Origin: S139-23 sp047639315
GTDB lineage: Bacteria > Planctomycetota > GCA-002687715 > DRQF01
NCBI GenBank assembly: GCA_047639315.1
Contig: JBLINQ010000001.1
Location: 34,856 to 98,855 of the forward strand
Reading direction: 5' to 3'
DNA: 64,000 nt
Both the position numbers and the translations under genes were made by a program. Each line of letters starts with the position of its first letter. The stretch's first letter is position 1. Under the pieces are notes generated by a model. That model was not told where the DNA came from, did no database searches, and worked only from the letters and a program-made list of their open reading frames with translations. This document shows, piece by piece, positions 1-9,116 of this stretch.

Positions 1-1
1 A

Positions 2-619
2 GCATCCGCCAATGAAGACGGCGTGAGCGCCCAGGGACTCCTTGAACGCTACGACAACGAAATCAACCGGGAGGTTGATGATCCGAGCGGTGCCATCCAG
101 GTCACCTTGTGGCAGACCGTTGCGATTGCAGCTCAATCGAAAGAAGACTTTGCCAAAGCCGCGCCCATGATTCAGCTCATGCGCGAACAGAGAGATGACT
201 TCGAATCACCGATTTTTGTCTATAACACATCGATTCTCAGTGCCCAGCAAGCCGCTGGAACTGGAGACTGGCCGCGTCTCACACGAGAGCGCAGGAGAGC
301 CGAAGAGGAGCTTGATGTGCTCGAGGCGCTGATGCCTAATGATCCACAGTTAGTCCAAGAAAGAGAAGATATACAGCTCTTAACGGCCATCGAGACGACG
401 GCTCGCCGACTGAAAGCCCTGCCACCTACTGTGAACCCAGAGCCCTTGCCGGCCCCCAAGACCCCAGAAATCAGCTTTTTGCATGTCCTGGTCGGCCGCG
501 AAACCGATATACAGAGTCCTTCTGGCACTAAGCCGGAGGAGGAGAAATTGAGCCCCGGATGGAAGCGTGCCTCCCTCCAACTACTGAAGACAATCGCCAC
601 GGCCAAGCAAGACCAATAG
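2..619 (+). CDS. Hypothetical protein, C-terminal part (cut by window start)
   Basis: The reading frame is open from base 2, so the gene probably begins before the window; the first possible in-frame start inside it is GTG at 23, without a convincing ribosome binding site. The visible part, about 205 residues, is charged and probably mostly helical. A Pro-rich stretch lies near residues 140-155, with no transmembrane segment. Paired Ala/Leu-rich helices early on could be TPR-like, but no family is recognised. It ends at TAG 617-619, about 50 bases before the gyrA promoter, so it is probably not co-transcribed with gyrA from that promoter. Function unknown. Confidence 0.6.
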   Translation, partial: ASANEDGVSAQGLLERYDNEINREVDDPSGAIQVTLWQTVAIAAQSKEDFAKAAPMIQLMREQRDDFESPIFVYNTSILSAQQAAGTGDWPRLTRERRRAEEELDVLEALMPNDPQLVQEREDIQLLTAIETTARRLKALPPTVNPEPLPAPKTPEISFLHVLVGRETDIQSPSGTKPEEEKLSPGWKRASLQLLKTIATAKQDQ

Positions 620-670
620 ATCTGTCGCTAAGCCTCGTCTTTTCAATGATTTGCGGCCAAAATGGCCGGG

Positions 671-698
671 TTGAAGGGTGGGGGGTTTAGGTTAGAAT
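671..698 (+). promoter_or_regulatory. Sigma-70-type promoter for gyrA
   Basis: TTGAAG (671-676) and TAGAAT (693-698) are separated by 16 bases, close to the housekeeping consensus. The predicted transcription start near 704-705 coincides with the first bases of the structured leader at 703-763, which supports the assignment. No experimental evidence. Confidence 0.55.
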
Positions 699-702
699 AT
701 CG

Positions 703-763
703 CATGTGAAACAGGGGTTACGACACCCCGTCGCGTGGGCGACATAAAGCTATGTTTCACATG
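703..763 (+). promoter_or_regulatory. Structured gyrA leader, predicted three-way junction
   Basis: A perfect 10-base inverted repeat, CATGTGAAAC (703-712) and GTTTCACATG (754-763), encloses two further perfect hairpins: GGGGT/ACCCC (714-718/725-729, loop TACGAC) and GTCGC/GCGAC (730-734/739-743, loop GTGG). The two inner hairpins abut, and an unpaired ATAAAGCTAT (744-753) closes the junction. In RNA this is a compact three-way junction at the very 5' end of the predicted gyrA transcript, about 30 bases before the ATG. It matches no riboswitch class I recognise. It may regulate translation, transcript stability or autoregulation by supercoiling; that role is inference. Confidence 0.6.
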
Positions 764-794
764 AGTTTATGGTGCTTTGAGGCGACCAATCCAG

Positions 795-3368
795 ATGGCA
801 GACAAGACACCGAGTTCCAGCGGCAACGATATCCCAGATTTGCGCGAGAATGTCCGCGAGCAAGAGCTCGAAACGGAGATGAAGGAGTCTTACCTCTCCT
901 ACGCCATGAGCGTCATCATCCAGCGAGCATTGCCCGATGTTCGGGACGGCTTGAAGCCTTCCCAGCGCCGTATCTTGGTGGCGATGAATGACCTGAACCT
1001 TGGCCCTCGTTCCAAGTTCAGAAAATGCGCCAAAATCATTGGTGATACGACTGGCAACTACCATCCTCATGGTGATCAGGCCGCGTATCCTACTTTGGTT
1101 CGCATGGCGCAGGCTTTCAATATGCGCTACCAGCTGATCGATCCGCAAGGAAACTTCGGCTACGTCGATGGTTCGCCTCCAGCTGCTATGCGATACACAG
1201 AAGCTCGGATGCGCGCACCAGCCGCCGAACTTTTGGACGATCTCAATCGCGACACCGTCGATTTTGTTCCGAACTACGATGACACGCGGGTTGAGCCATC
1301 GGTTTTACCGGGACGTTTCCCGAACTTGCTGTGCAATGGTTCCCAGGGCATCGCGGTCGGTATGGCGACGAGTATTCCGCCACACAACCTGACTGAAGTT
1401 GCCGATGCCATCATCGCAACCATCCACAATCCAAATATCGAGCTGCTCGAATTGATGAGCATCTGCCAAGGGCCGGATTTTCCGACAGGCGGCACAATTT
1501 GTGGACGCAATGGAATCTTGAAGGCCTATAAGACGGGCCGTGGTCAAGTCATTGTTCGTGGCCAGGTTGACATCGAAGAGCGCCGCGGAGATCGACAAAG
1601 TATTGTCATCACCGAGTTGCCTTATCAGGTCAACCCCAACTCGATTTTTGAACGCCTCAAGGATCTGATGGCTGACGGTGTGATCAAGGGTGTTGTGCGG
1701 GCGAACGACGAGACCGATCGTCGCGCTGGCATGCGCTTGGTTCTCGACATCAAGAAGGGCGAAAATGCGGAGTTGATTGTCAATCAACTCTACAAGCACA
1801 CGCCTCTCCAGTCGTCGTTCTCGATCATCATGCTTGCCCTCGATAAGGGTCGGCCGAAGACGTTTCAGCTGAAAGAATTCTTTGTCGCGTATCAAGACCA
1901 TCGCGTTGAAGTCATTCACCGTCGCACGCGCTTCATGTTGCACAAGGCGTTGGATCGCTGTCACATCGTCGAAGGTTTGCGCATCGCTGTGCAAAACATC
2001 GACGAGGTCGTCAAGATCATCAAAGAGTCAAGCAGTCCAGATGAGGCTCGCGATGCATTGATAGTTCGTTTTGAGCTATCGAAGCGTCAAGCAGATGCCA
2101 TTCTGGCGATGCGCCTGTCACGTTTGACTGGCCTTGAGGTCACGAAACTAGAGGAAGAGTACGCCAACCTCTTAGAAGACATTCGTCGACTCCGAGAGAT
2201 CCTGGGCGACATCAATATTGTTCACCAAATGATCATCGACGACCTTGAGCAGATCAAAGCGAAGTTTGGCGACGAACGCCGGACCCGCATTGAGATGATT
2301 GAAACAGAGATCGAAGATGAGTCTTTGATCGCCGACGAAGAGTCTGTCGTGACCGTTTCCCATGGTGGATACATCAAGCGGACCAACCCAAGCACCTACA
2401 AGAACCAAGGTCGGGGTGGTACCGGCGTGGCTGGCGCCGATCTCAAAGACGGCGACTTCTTGGAACGCGTCATTGTTGCGATGTCGAAGGACTATTTCTT
2501 GTTCTTCACCGACAAGGGCCGCCTCCATTGGCTCAAGGTCTATCACATTCCAGAAGTCTCTCGGACAAGTCGCGGTCGTTCAGTCGCCAACCTCCTGCAG
2601 TTGCAGGAAGATGAGCACATCACTTCGATGATTCCAGTGCGAGAATTCGAAGATGACCGTTATCTGATGCTGGTTACGGAGCAGGGCAATGTCAAAAAGA
2701 CAGCTCTTTCCGCTTTCAGTAACGTTCGAGCCGCTGGCATTATTGCTTGTAGCCTCAACGATGGTGACCGACTCATTCGTGCCGTCATCACCGATGGCAA
2801 TGACGAGGTTGTCATTGCCACAGCTCATGGCCAGTCGATTCGATTCAATGAGTCGGATTGTCGCCCAATGGGCCGAACAGCTCGGGGTGTTCGCGGCATC
2901 AAGTTCAAATCTGAAGGTGATCGAGTCATCGGCATGGTGAAGGCCGAAGAGGACCGTACTCTGTTGACGCTTTGCGAAGGCGGTTACGGCAAGAAAACAC
3001 CATTTGCCGAGTATCGCCTCCAGAGTCGAGGCGGCAGCGGTGTTCGCAACATTAAGACAAGTGAGCGCAACGGCAGCGTGGTGAGCGTCCTCTCGGTTGC
3101 AGAGGACGATGGCATCATGATGATTTCCGAAGGCGGAATGATTGTTCGAACCAGCGTGGAAGCGATTTCCACGGTTGGCCGGGCCACCCAGGGTGTTCGC
3201 GTCATGAGAATGAAGGGTGACGATCGACTCGTAGCATGTGCAGTGATTGCTATGGACGAGATTGAGGCAGATGGCGAATCGGAGACCCCAGATGGGATCG
3301 ATTTGCCGGAGACTGCTGCGCCTGAGACACCACCTGAGACACCACCGGAAGAAACGCCAGAAACTTAG
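795..3368 (+). CDS. gyrA: DNA gyrase subunit A
   Basis: Breakage-reunion subunit of DNA gyrase, which with GyrB introduces negative supercoils. ATG 795 (857 residues) is chosen over TTG 777 because GAGG at 779-782 precedes it and the alignment starts there. The catalytic tyrosine is Y134 in AAMRYTEARM, and the pocket segment GNYHPHGDQAAYPTLVRMAQ is clear. The C-terminal wrapping domain carries a GyrA-box-like QGRGGTG at 538-544, which favours GyrA over ParC, and repeated blade motifs to about residue 820. An acidic Glu/Pro-rich tail (PPETPPEETPET) follows, similar in character to the acidic tail of E. coli GyrA. Positions equivalent to E. coli S83 and D87 are Gln and Pro. No gyrB is in the window. 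Confidence 0.97.
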   Translation: MADKTPSSSGNDIPDLRENVREQELETEMKESYLSYAMSVIIQRALPDVRDGLKPSQRRILVAMNDLNLGPRSKFRKCAKIIGDTTGNYHPHGDQAAYPTLVRMAQAFNMRYQLIDPQGNFGYVDGSPPAAMRYTEARMRAPAAELLDDLNRDTVDFVPNYDDTRVEPSVLPGRFPNLLCNGSQGIAVGMATSIPPHNLTEVADAIIATIHNPNIELLELMSICQGPDFPTGGTICGRNGILKAYKTGRGQVIVRGQVDIEERRGDRQSIVITELPYQVNPNSIFERLKDLMADGVIKGVVRANDETDRRAGMRLVLDIKKGENAELIVNQLYKHTPLQSSFSIIMLALDKGRPKTFQLKEFFVAYQDHRVEVIHRRTRFMLHKALDRCHIVEGLRIAVQNIDEVVKIIKESSSPDEARDALIVRFELSKRQADAILAMRLSRLTGLEVTKLEEEYANLLEDIRRLREILGDINIVHQMIIDDLEQIKAKFGDERRTRIEMIETEIEDESLIADEESVVTVSHGGYIKRTNPSTYKNQGRGGTGVAGADLKDGDFLERVIVAMSKDYFLFFTDKGRLHWLKVYHIPEVSRTSRGRSVANLLQLQEDEHITSMIPVREFEDDRYLMLVTEQGNVKKTALSAFSNVRAAGIIACSLNDGDRLIRAVITDGNDEVVIATAHGQSIRFNESDCRPMGRTARGVRGIKFKSEGDRVIGMVKAEEDRTLLTLCEGGYGKKTPFAEYRLQSRGGSGVRNIKTSERNGSVVSVLSVAEDDGIMMISEGGMIVRTSVEAISTVGRATQGVRVMRMKGDDRLVACAVIAMDEIEADGESETPDGIDLPETAAPETPPETPPEETPET

Positions 3369-3528
3369 GTCTCCATGTGATCAGCCTAACTGTTGAGCCA
3401 CCAGGAGCTTGAGCCGAGAGCGTTCGGTGTTGGGTGTGCGATATTTTAAAACAGCGTAATTTTCTGCGCCGTTTTTGCCCTGATTCCAGCCTATATGGGT
3501 GGGAAAAAGGTGCTGTTAGGGCTCATGG

Positions 3529-3569
3529 GATAGCGTCGAGGTGCAAGCCTTCGACGCTATCTCTTTTTT
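3529..3569 (+). terminator. Intrinsic terminator downstream of gyrA
   Basis: An 11-bp perfect stem, GATAGCGTCGA (3529-3539) and TCGACGCTATC (3551-3561), is followed by TCTTTTTT. It lies 160 bases past the gyrA stop with no gene between, so it probably ends the gyrA transcript. Confidence 0.85.
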
Positions 3570-3717
3570 AGCTCTTCTTGCGCCCAAATTCAGACTAAGC
3601 CTCCCGAAACGGGTGGGGCGGCGAGAATCCCGGACAGCACGGCGCTCATGATTTACGCCTATCTGGCCAGGAATACTCAATACCACCCAGGTGACGGGGC
3701 TGTGTTCTGTCTCTGGG

Positions 3718-3746
3718 TTGACACCAATCGGTGGCATTCATAACCT
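3718..3746 (+). promoter_or_regulatory. Promoter for the TPR-like secreted protein gene
   Basis: A perfect -35 TTGACA (3718-3723), a 17-base spacer and a weaker -10 TAACCT (3741-3746). Predicted start is near 3753, giving a leader of about 115 bases before ATG 3867. Confidence 0.5.
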
Positions 3747-3866
3747 GACCACCCTTCACGGGCCGTTTAGGCCGTGATTAATCCCTTGAATCGAGGATGT
3801 TTCGAACCTTCGAAGCTTATCCTCGTTGTGGAAATGGGCCTGGTGGCTCAACGGAGATTATTCGAC

Positions 3867-5006
3867 ATGCGTAACATCATGCCGGCAGCTTTGCCTTTTG
3901 CTCGTTGCCTTGCCCTCGCCTTCCTGCTTTGCGCCACTTCTGGCGCTCAGCGTGCCGAGATCGTCTATTTGAACTCCAAGGGTGATCAAAAAACGGACGC
4001 TAAGGCGTCGATCACCGAATGGACCTACACAGGCATCAAGTTCAAGGGAAAGACCAAGCGCGATATCTCACCTGGTTCCTTGATCTCCGTCAAGTTCACT
4101 CGGCAACCAGTGATCTTCGAAGATGCCATGTTGCTGATGGAAGAAGGTGAACAACGCAATGCGCTCCCACTTTTCCTCACCATCATCGAAGGCAAGAATG
4201 AAGAAGGTAAGGACCTAGGTAACCGAGACATCTGGATCCAAGAGCACGCACTCTTCAACGCATGGGTTATTTCACGAGGCATTGACCGTCTCGCCGATGC
4301 CAAAGCGCATCGCGAAGCACTTAAGAAGTCGTACCCAAAGAGTCACTACTTGCCAGAAATCGAATTCCGCGAAGCTGGCGATTTGTTTGCTTTTGGCGAC
4401 TTCGGCAAATCCCTTACCGCCTTTGAGGCTTTTGGCGCCCGCGCCAGCAAGCTCGGATTCGGAAACAAGTACATCATCTTAGCTGGTGTCGGCCGCGTCC
4501 GTTCTTTGATCGGCGCAGGCAAGTCTTCCGAAGCCGAAACAGCTCAATCGAATCTGTCTGCCAAGGCCCTCAACGAGAGAACGCGACTTCGCTGCGAATT
4601 GCTTCGAGGTGATATTCTTGTCGCCAAGAAGAAATTCGGTGCAGCCGAAAGTCTCTTCACTGAAATGCTCAAGAAAGCAGACTTCGCGAAACAGCCTTAC
4701 ATTTTCGCTGGTGCCGCAAATGGACTCGGTGATTGCCTTTACGGTAGCGCCAAGTACAAGGAAGCCATGTATGAGTACTCAAAGACATTCGCTTTGCTCG
4801 CTGGCCAAGATGGACTTGACCACGAGAACGGTTGGGCCTTCTGGCGTTTTGCCAACTGCTGCAAGCAGATCGCTGCCAAGACCGAAGGCCCCGAAGCCAA
4901 GGTCTACGCCTCACGCTTCCGTAAGAACCGTGATCGCGTTGCCGAAGAGTATCGACTCTCTCGTGGCGGTCAGCTGGCTCGCCGCGAAAAAGGCATGGGC
5001 AAGTAG
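3867..5006 (+). CDS. Secreted TPR-like repeat protein
   Basis: 379 residues from ATG 3867, which has GGAG ten bases upstream and starts a good signal peptide: MRNIM, then a hydrophobic core and a SGAQ-A type cleavage region near residue 27. The frame is open further upstream to 3774, but that extension lacks signal-like character. The mature protein begins with a short beta-rich part containing VYLNSKGDQ and a basic stretch, followed by repeated helix pairs rich in Ala, Leu, Phe and Gly (for example FGDFGKSLTAFEAFG and YGSAKYKEAMYEYSKTFALL), typical of TPR arrays. It is probably a periplasmic or surface scaffold; partner unknown. plsC follows after 27 bases and may share the transcript. Confidence 0.7.
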   Translation: MRNIMPAALPFARCLALAFLLCATSGAQRAEIVYLNSKGDQKTDAKASITEWTYTGIKFKGKTKRDISPGSLISVKFTRQPVIFEDAMLLMEEGEQRNALPLFLTIIEGKNEEGKDLGNRDIWIQEHALFNAWVISRGIDRLADAKAHREALKKSYPKSHYLPEIEFREAGDLFAFGDFGKSLTAFEAFGARASKLGFGNKYIILAGVGRVRSLIGAGKSSEAETAQSNLSAKALNERTRLRCELLRGDILVAKKKFGAAESLFTEMLKKADFAKQPYIFAGAANGLGDCLYGSAKYKEAMYEYSKTFALLAGQDGLDHENGWAFWRFANCCKQIAAKTEGPEAKVYASRFRKNRDRVAEEYRLSRGGQLARREKGMGK

Positions 5007-5033
5007 CCTGGTTGGCTCAGGGGTCTAACGAGA

Positions 5034-5681
5034 GTGGCAAGCAAGGCTGAGGCAAGCACTGGCGTCTGGAGATTCCAGCGCTTCATGTGCGTTGTAGTCA
5101 GGCTCTTCATGGGGGTTCTCTTTGGTCTGCGGGCGGTCAACGTTCCCAAGCTGAAGGGGCCCTTCATTCTCGCGCCCAATCACACCAGCTTCCTTGATCC
5201 TATGCTGGTGCAACTTGTCATGCCCCGCCATGTATCGTTCATGATGGATGGCAAGCTCTATCACCACAAACTTTTCTGTTGGTTCTACCGCTTCTGGCGT
5301 GTCATCCCGTTGTCGTCTGCGACTCGAGCTGTTGGCGCCATGAAAGATTGTTTGCGTGCTGTCAAAAGCGGTGAGCTCGTTGGAATCTTTCCGGAAGGCC
5401 ATATTGCGAGCGACGGCCAACTCCAAGAGGGCATGGCGGGCGTCGGCTCGCTGATGTTGCGTTCACGGGTTCCGGTCATCCCGGTCGCTATTTTGGGGGC
5501 CTACGATGTTCTTCCGCGCCGAGCCCAGTTTCCACGTGCTGGTCGCATCCTTATTGTCTTCGGCGAACCAATCCAGCCGGATGCTGAAGTGGGCGATCGC
5601 AAAGAGGCATCGCAGAAGCTAACGGTTCGGGTGATGGAGCAGATCAAGGCGCTCCAACTCGAACACGCCTCTCAGCGTTGA
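5034..5681 (+). CDS. plsC: 1-acyl-sn-glycerol-3-phosphate acyltransferase family protein
   Basis: 215 residues from GTG 5034. It carries the acyltransferase motif I NHTSFLD (H50 and D55 of HX4D) and the FPEGH motif (119-123), the catalytic and phosphate-binding elements of the PlsC/LPLAT family that transfers acyl chains from acyl-ACP or acyl-CoA to lysophosphatidate at the inner membrane. A hydrophobic segment near residues 18-32 may anchor it. Family membership is clear; whether it is the main phospholipid PlsC or acylates another substrate cannot be read from the sequence. The 3' end overlaps the convergent aminotransferase gene by ten bases. Confidence 0.85.
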   Translation: MASKAEASTGVWRFQRFMCVVVRLFMGVLFGLRAVNVPKLKGPFILAPNHTSFLDPMLVQLVMPRHVSFMMDGKLYHHKLFCWFYRFWRVIPLSSATRAVGAMKDCLRAVKSGELVGIFPEGHIASDGQLQEGMAGVGSLMLRSRVPVIPVAILGAYDVLPRRAQFPRAGRILIVFGEPIQPDAEVGDRKEASQKLTVRVMEQIKALQLEHASQR

Positions 5682-6865
5682 AGTGACCCAAAGAACTTGG
5701 TCAATCTCGCCGCAGCTCGCTGGAGTTCTTCCATCGATGTTGCATAGGAAATGCGAATCGTCTCCGGAGCCCCGAACGCCTCTCCTGGTACAACTGCAAC
5801 GAGAGCTTCATCGATTAAGACGTCGCAGAGATCGAGGGCTGTGTTGATTTGACGGTCACCATAGCGCGACCCGAACCATGCCGAAACATTAGGGAGGGCA
5901 TAGAAGGCTGCTTGCGGCGCATGGCAAGTAATGTCGCCGATGTCATCAAGGAATCCCAGGACGAACCTCGACCTTTCCTCGTAGGCATCGACCATGTTCT
6001 GGATGAAAGCATCGTCGGTAAATTCGAGCGCTTTTGACGCCGCCAACTGCGCAATTGTATTTGCGCATGAAGTCGAATGACTTTGGACGGTGGCGATTTT
6101 GCTGACGATGTCAGCAGGGCCGGCGACGAAACCGATTCGCCATCCAGTCATGCAATAAGTCTTCGACATACCGTAGATAACCAGCGATTGATCACGCAGC
6201 TCCGGAACCACCATGGGGAGGTTCATGAATTCATGACCAGGGAAAACAAGCCGAGCATAGATGTCATCACAAATCGCCCAAATTTCTTTACCCTTAATCA
6301 CTTCACCGATCGCTAATAACTCGTCTCGACTCATGACGCGTCCGGACGGATTGCTCGGGGTATTGATAATAATGGCGCGTGTGCGATCAGTAATATGGCT
6401 GGCGAGTACGGTAGCATCGATACTAAAGTCGCTCTTGCAAGGTACGATGATCGGTTCGAGTGCTAATGCACGACACATTTCCGGGTAGGATGTCCAGTAG
6501 GGTGAGAGAATGAGAATCTCATCCCCTGGATCTGCAACAACATAGAGTGCGTTGAAGATGGATTGTTTGGCACCGGAACTCACCACGATCTCGTTCGGCG
6601 CGTACTCAAATTGATTCAAATCTGAAATCGATTTGGCAGCGCTTCGTTGAAGATCAGGAAGACCAGCCACTGCAGTGTAGCGGCCGAGGCCAGCGGCAAT
6701 GGCCTCCGATGCTGAACTGTCGACGATCGGAGGTGGAGAAAAGTCGGGCTCACCAGCAGCCAGGCCGATGACATCTTTGCCATCAGCTTTGTATTGTTGG
6801 GCCCGAGCAGAAATCTCTAGGGTCAAGGATGGATTCACGTGTTTCAATCGTTGTGAAATACGCAT
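5672..6865 (-). CDS. Class I pyridoxal-phosphate aminotransferase (aspartate aminotransferase type)
   Basis: 397 residues from ATG 6865, chosen over the longer frame because GGAG lies nine bases upstream. It is a fold-type I enzyme of the Iβ/Iγ aspartate-aminotransferase kind: N-terminal substrate motif GLAAGEPDF, the cofactor-binding segment NTPSNPSG, the D-x-Y motif CDDIY, the Schiff-base lysine in YGMSKTYCMTGWR (K235) and the C-terminal carboxylate-binding Arg in ETIRISYA. It probably transfers amino groups between aspartate or related substrates and 2-oxoglutarate or prephenate. The gene is monocistronic and overlaps the plsC end tail to tail. Confidence 0.9.
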   Translation of the reverse strand: MRISQRLKHVNPSLTLEISARAQQYKADGKDVIGLAAGEPDFSPPPIVDSSASEAIAAGLGRYTAVAGLPDLQRSAAKSISDLNQFEYAPNEIVVSSGAKQSIFNALYVVADPGDEILILSPYWTSYPEMCRALALEPIIVPCKSDFSIDATVLASHITDRTRAIIINTPSNPSGRVMSRDELLAIGEVIKGKEIWAICDDIYARLVFPGHEFMNLPMVVPELRDQSLVIYGMSKTYCMTGWRIGFVAGPADIVSKIATVQSHSTSCANTIAQLAASKALEFTDDAFIQNMVDAYEERSRFVLGFLDDIGDITCHAPQAAFYALPNVSAWFGSRYGDRQINTALDLCDVLIDEALVAVVPGEAFGAPETIRISYATSMEELQRAAARLTKFFGSLQR

Positions 6866-6963
6866 AAGAAAGAACTCCCGCGGCAACTTTGTTGGGCTCA
6901 GACAATCTCAGGACCAGTATCTTTACTAGCCCATGGTGCAGACAGTAGAATTCGAATCGAAAT

Positions 6964-8967
6964 ATGAAAAATGATCTACTAAGAAAACTCGGAGCATCCA
7001 GAAAGCGGGTCATTTTCGCCGCCATTTTGGGACTTCTTCTCGCATATGGGCTCATTTGGACCAAATCCAACATATATGACCCCTTCTACGACGACTACGA
7101 CGACCTCCGGGTGTTTGTGCCTTCGGACGCTGATTTCGCTGTCTTCTCAGTAGACCTTCCCACATTGATCAAAGGATTGGAAGATCGACCTTTCATCAGT
7201 CAACTAGATCGCAACCAAAATTTTGGTCAGTTCCTCAACAGCGACTTGGTGACTGAGACCCAAATCATCCCCCAAATTCGTGAAGCTTACCGTCACATAC
7301 GGGAGATCGACTCGGAATTGCCGTTCGATCTCAAGGCGCTTGGTGATCTTTCCGGCAGCGAGGTCGTGATCTCAGGCTTCGCACCCGAAACATCGGATGG
7401 CGATTTTGGCATCATAGTCGCCATTCAACCCCAATCGAACCTAGCGGTAGCGGCGGCCAACGCGCTCATGAATTCCACCTTGTCTGGTCTCTTTAGCGAT
7501 AACCTCGGTGCAGAAGAGATCGAACATTTTGGCTGGGGGGTGCAAATGACCTTCAATCAAAATGGCAAGAGAACAGTGATCGGACTGGCGCGTGTTGAGC
7601 GAGTCCTCCTTATCGGCACCGACATTCCCAGGCTGGCACGTTTCGTCAAGAACGCCAAGACTGAGGGAATCTTGGACATCCCCGAAGACCGTATGGACCC
7701 GAATTGGGTTTGGTCACCTCGGTCCAGAAGTGCGATCAGCGTGATGGTCCGATCTGACTTTCTTCTGAGGCGAATGGATTTCCATAACAACATCTTGATT
7801 CCGATGTGGGGCATCGACATCGCTCAGGCTTTTGAGCGTGGTTTTCCACAATTCTCGAACGGGGATGCTCATCTTCAGGTTGATTGCACAACTGAAGCGG
7901 ATCTCAAGATGTCGATCGACATCGATAACGATAATGGATCCGACCTGTTCTCGAAGTGCGGTCCATTGGACCAAGATGAAGTCCAGTCCCAGATCACTGA
8001 GGTGGTCGGTAAACTTCCGCATCATATCTTTGCCTATTCAGCGATGGGCAGTCATCCTGCTGACCTGCTCACTAATTCTCTGCGCGAAAAATCCATCATC
8101 GATCAAGATCAGCGTGAGTTACTCTATGCCGGATTGGTGGAGTTAGAGTCTTTCAAACGATACAAGCAACCGAACGACGTCGTCCCAGAGTTCCCCCGTC
8201 CACTATCCAACAAGCTGAAGGACATGTTTGATCCAGGCTTGGGGATGGTTTTCTTTAAGAAAGAACGAAAAGGAAACACGTCGGATGGAAGCCCAGGTTT
8301 TGCCTGTCTACTCAAAATCAAAGATGAACTTCTTCTTCGTGACTTCATTGAAGAGATTGATAAAGCGTTCAAGCAACCCTTCGACTTTTTCAATGACGGC
8401 GTTGAATTCTGGCGGGTGAGCAAGAAAAGCTTCTTGGACGACGCCGAAAACAATGATCCCGGTTTTGCGATCATGGGCAAATACTTCGTCATTACGAATT
8501 GGGCGCGGTTGTTCACCGAAACACAAGAAGTCATCAAGAAGAACCGCCCTTCTATGCCCCAGCGGGAGCAGTTGGAATATCAGATCTTCAACATGACCCC
8601 TGGCACCAAATGCATGGTTTTTGTCGACACGATTCGGCTCTACGACCACATGGACCAAGCCAAGGAAAGTTGGATCGAAGAACGCAGCAAAATCGACGAA
8701 TTGGAGAAATTCGTGGCGCGGAGTCGGCTATCTGGAAAATGGTCTCGAAGTGGCTCGAACGAATCCGAGGAAAAATGGGTCGATCGCGAATTTGAGACCT
8801 GGCTTCGAGCGACTAAGTCTGAGCGGAGTCCAGTGGCCATTAGGCGCAAGGTTGAGCGTAATTTGGATCATTTCAGGGATGCATTCTCCTATTTCTATGC
8901 CGACATAGGGCAAGATGGCCCCTATTTTAGGCTCCGCCTTTCCCTGGCGACGCAGGAAAATTACTGA
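6964..8967 (+). CDS. Large membrane-anchored protein of unknown function
   Basis: 667 residues. A short basic cytoplasmic N-terminus (KNDLLRKLGASRKR) precedes one transmembrane helix at about residues 15-32; the rest is a long soluble, probably periplasmic, alpha/beta region. No catalytic motif is recognised. Repeated patterns of the type fVF-sVDLPTLIKGLED and MVFVDTIRLYDHM suggest two related halves, somewhat like DUF3352-type proteins, but this is only a resemblance. Start ATG 6964 is the sole good choice; its ribosome site is weak. It is divergent from the aminotransferase with 98 bases between starts, and followed by tRNA-Leu on the same strand. Confidence 0.75.
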   Translation: MKNDLLRKLGASRKRVIFAAILGLLLAYGLIWTKSNIYDPFYDDYDDLRVFVPSDADFAVFSVDLPTLIKGLEDRPFISQLDRNQNFGQFLNSDLVTETQIIPQIREAYRHIREIDSELPFDLKALGDLSGSEVVISGFAPETSDGDFGIIVAIQPQSNLAVAAANALMNSTLSGLFSDNLGAEEIEHFGWGVQMTFNQNGKRTVIGLARVERVLLIGTDIPRLARFVKNAKTEGILDIPEDRMDPNWVWSPRSRSAISVMVRSDFLLRRMDFHNNILIPMWGIDIAQAFERGFPQFSNGDAHLQVDCTTEADLKMSIDIDNDNGSDLFSKCGPLDQDEVQSQITEVVGKLPHHIFAYSAMGSHPADLLTNSLREKSIIDQDQRELLYAGLVELESFKRYKQPNDVVPEFPRPLSNKLKDMFDPGLGMVFFKKERKGNTSDGSPGFACLLKIKDELLLRDFIEEIDKAFKQPFDFFNDGVEFWRVSKKSFLDDAENNDPGFAIMGKYFVITNWARLFTETQEVIKKNRPSMPQREQLEYQIFNMTPGTKCMVFVDTIRLYDHMDQAKESWIEERSKIDELEKFVARSRLSGKWSRSGSNESEEKWVDREFETWLRATKSERSPVAIRRKVERNLDHFRDAFSYFYADIGQDGPYFRLRLSLATQENY

Positions 8968-8983
8968 AGACGAAATTTTGCTC

Positions 8984-9011
8984 TGGAAGCCCTTCTTTGA
9001 CCCCATATAAT
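8984..9011 (+). promoter_or_regulatory. Promoter of tRNA-Leu
   Basis: A perfect TATAAT at 9006-9011 lies 15 bases before the tRNA 5' end. A poor -35 candidate TGGAAG (8984-8989) has 16-base spacing. Confidence 0.55.
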
Positions 9012-9026
9012 CCCTCAACCATCTGA

Positions 9027-9112
<86 letters not shown>

Positions 9113-9116
9113 CTCG

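Larger units (their letters stand above)
3369..3866. other. Intergenic region between gyrA and the TPR-like gene
   Basis: About 500 bases without a credible gene. It contains an intrinsic terminator (3529-3569) and a promoter (3718-3746), described separately. The 160 bases between the gyrA stop and the terminator hold nothing recognised; a long 3' UTR or a small RNA ending at the terminator is possible. Open frames here, for example on the minus strand at 3516-3737, have Arg-rich composition and cross the terminator stem, so they are not called. Confidence 0.6.

Noticed and set aside
3516..3737. 73-codon minus-strand frame after gyrA
   Set aside because: It spans the gyrA terminator and a promoter and has Arg-rich, non-protein-like composition.
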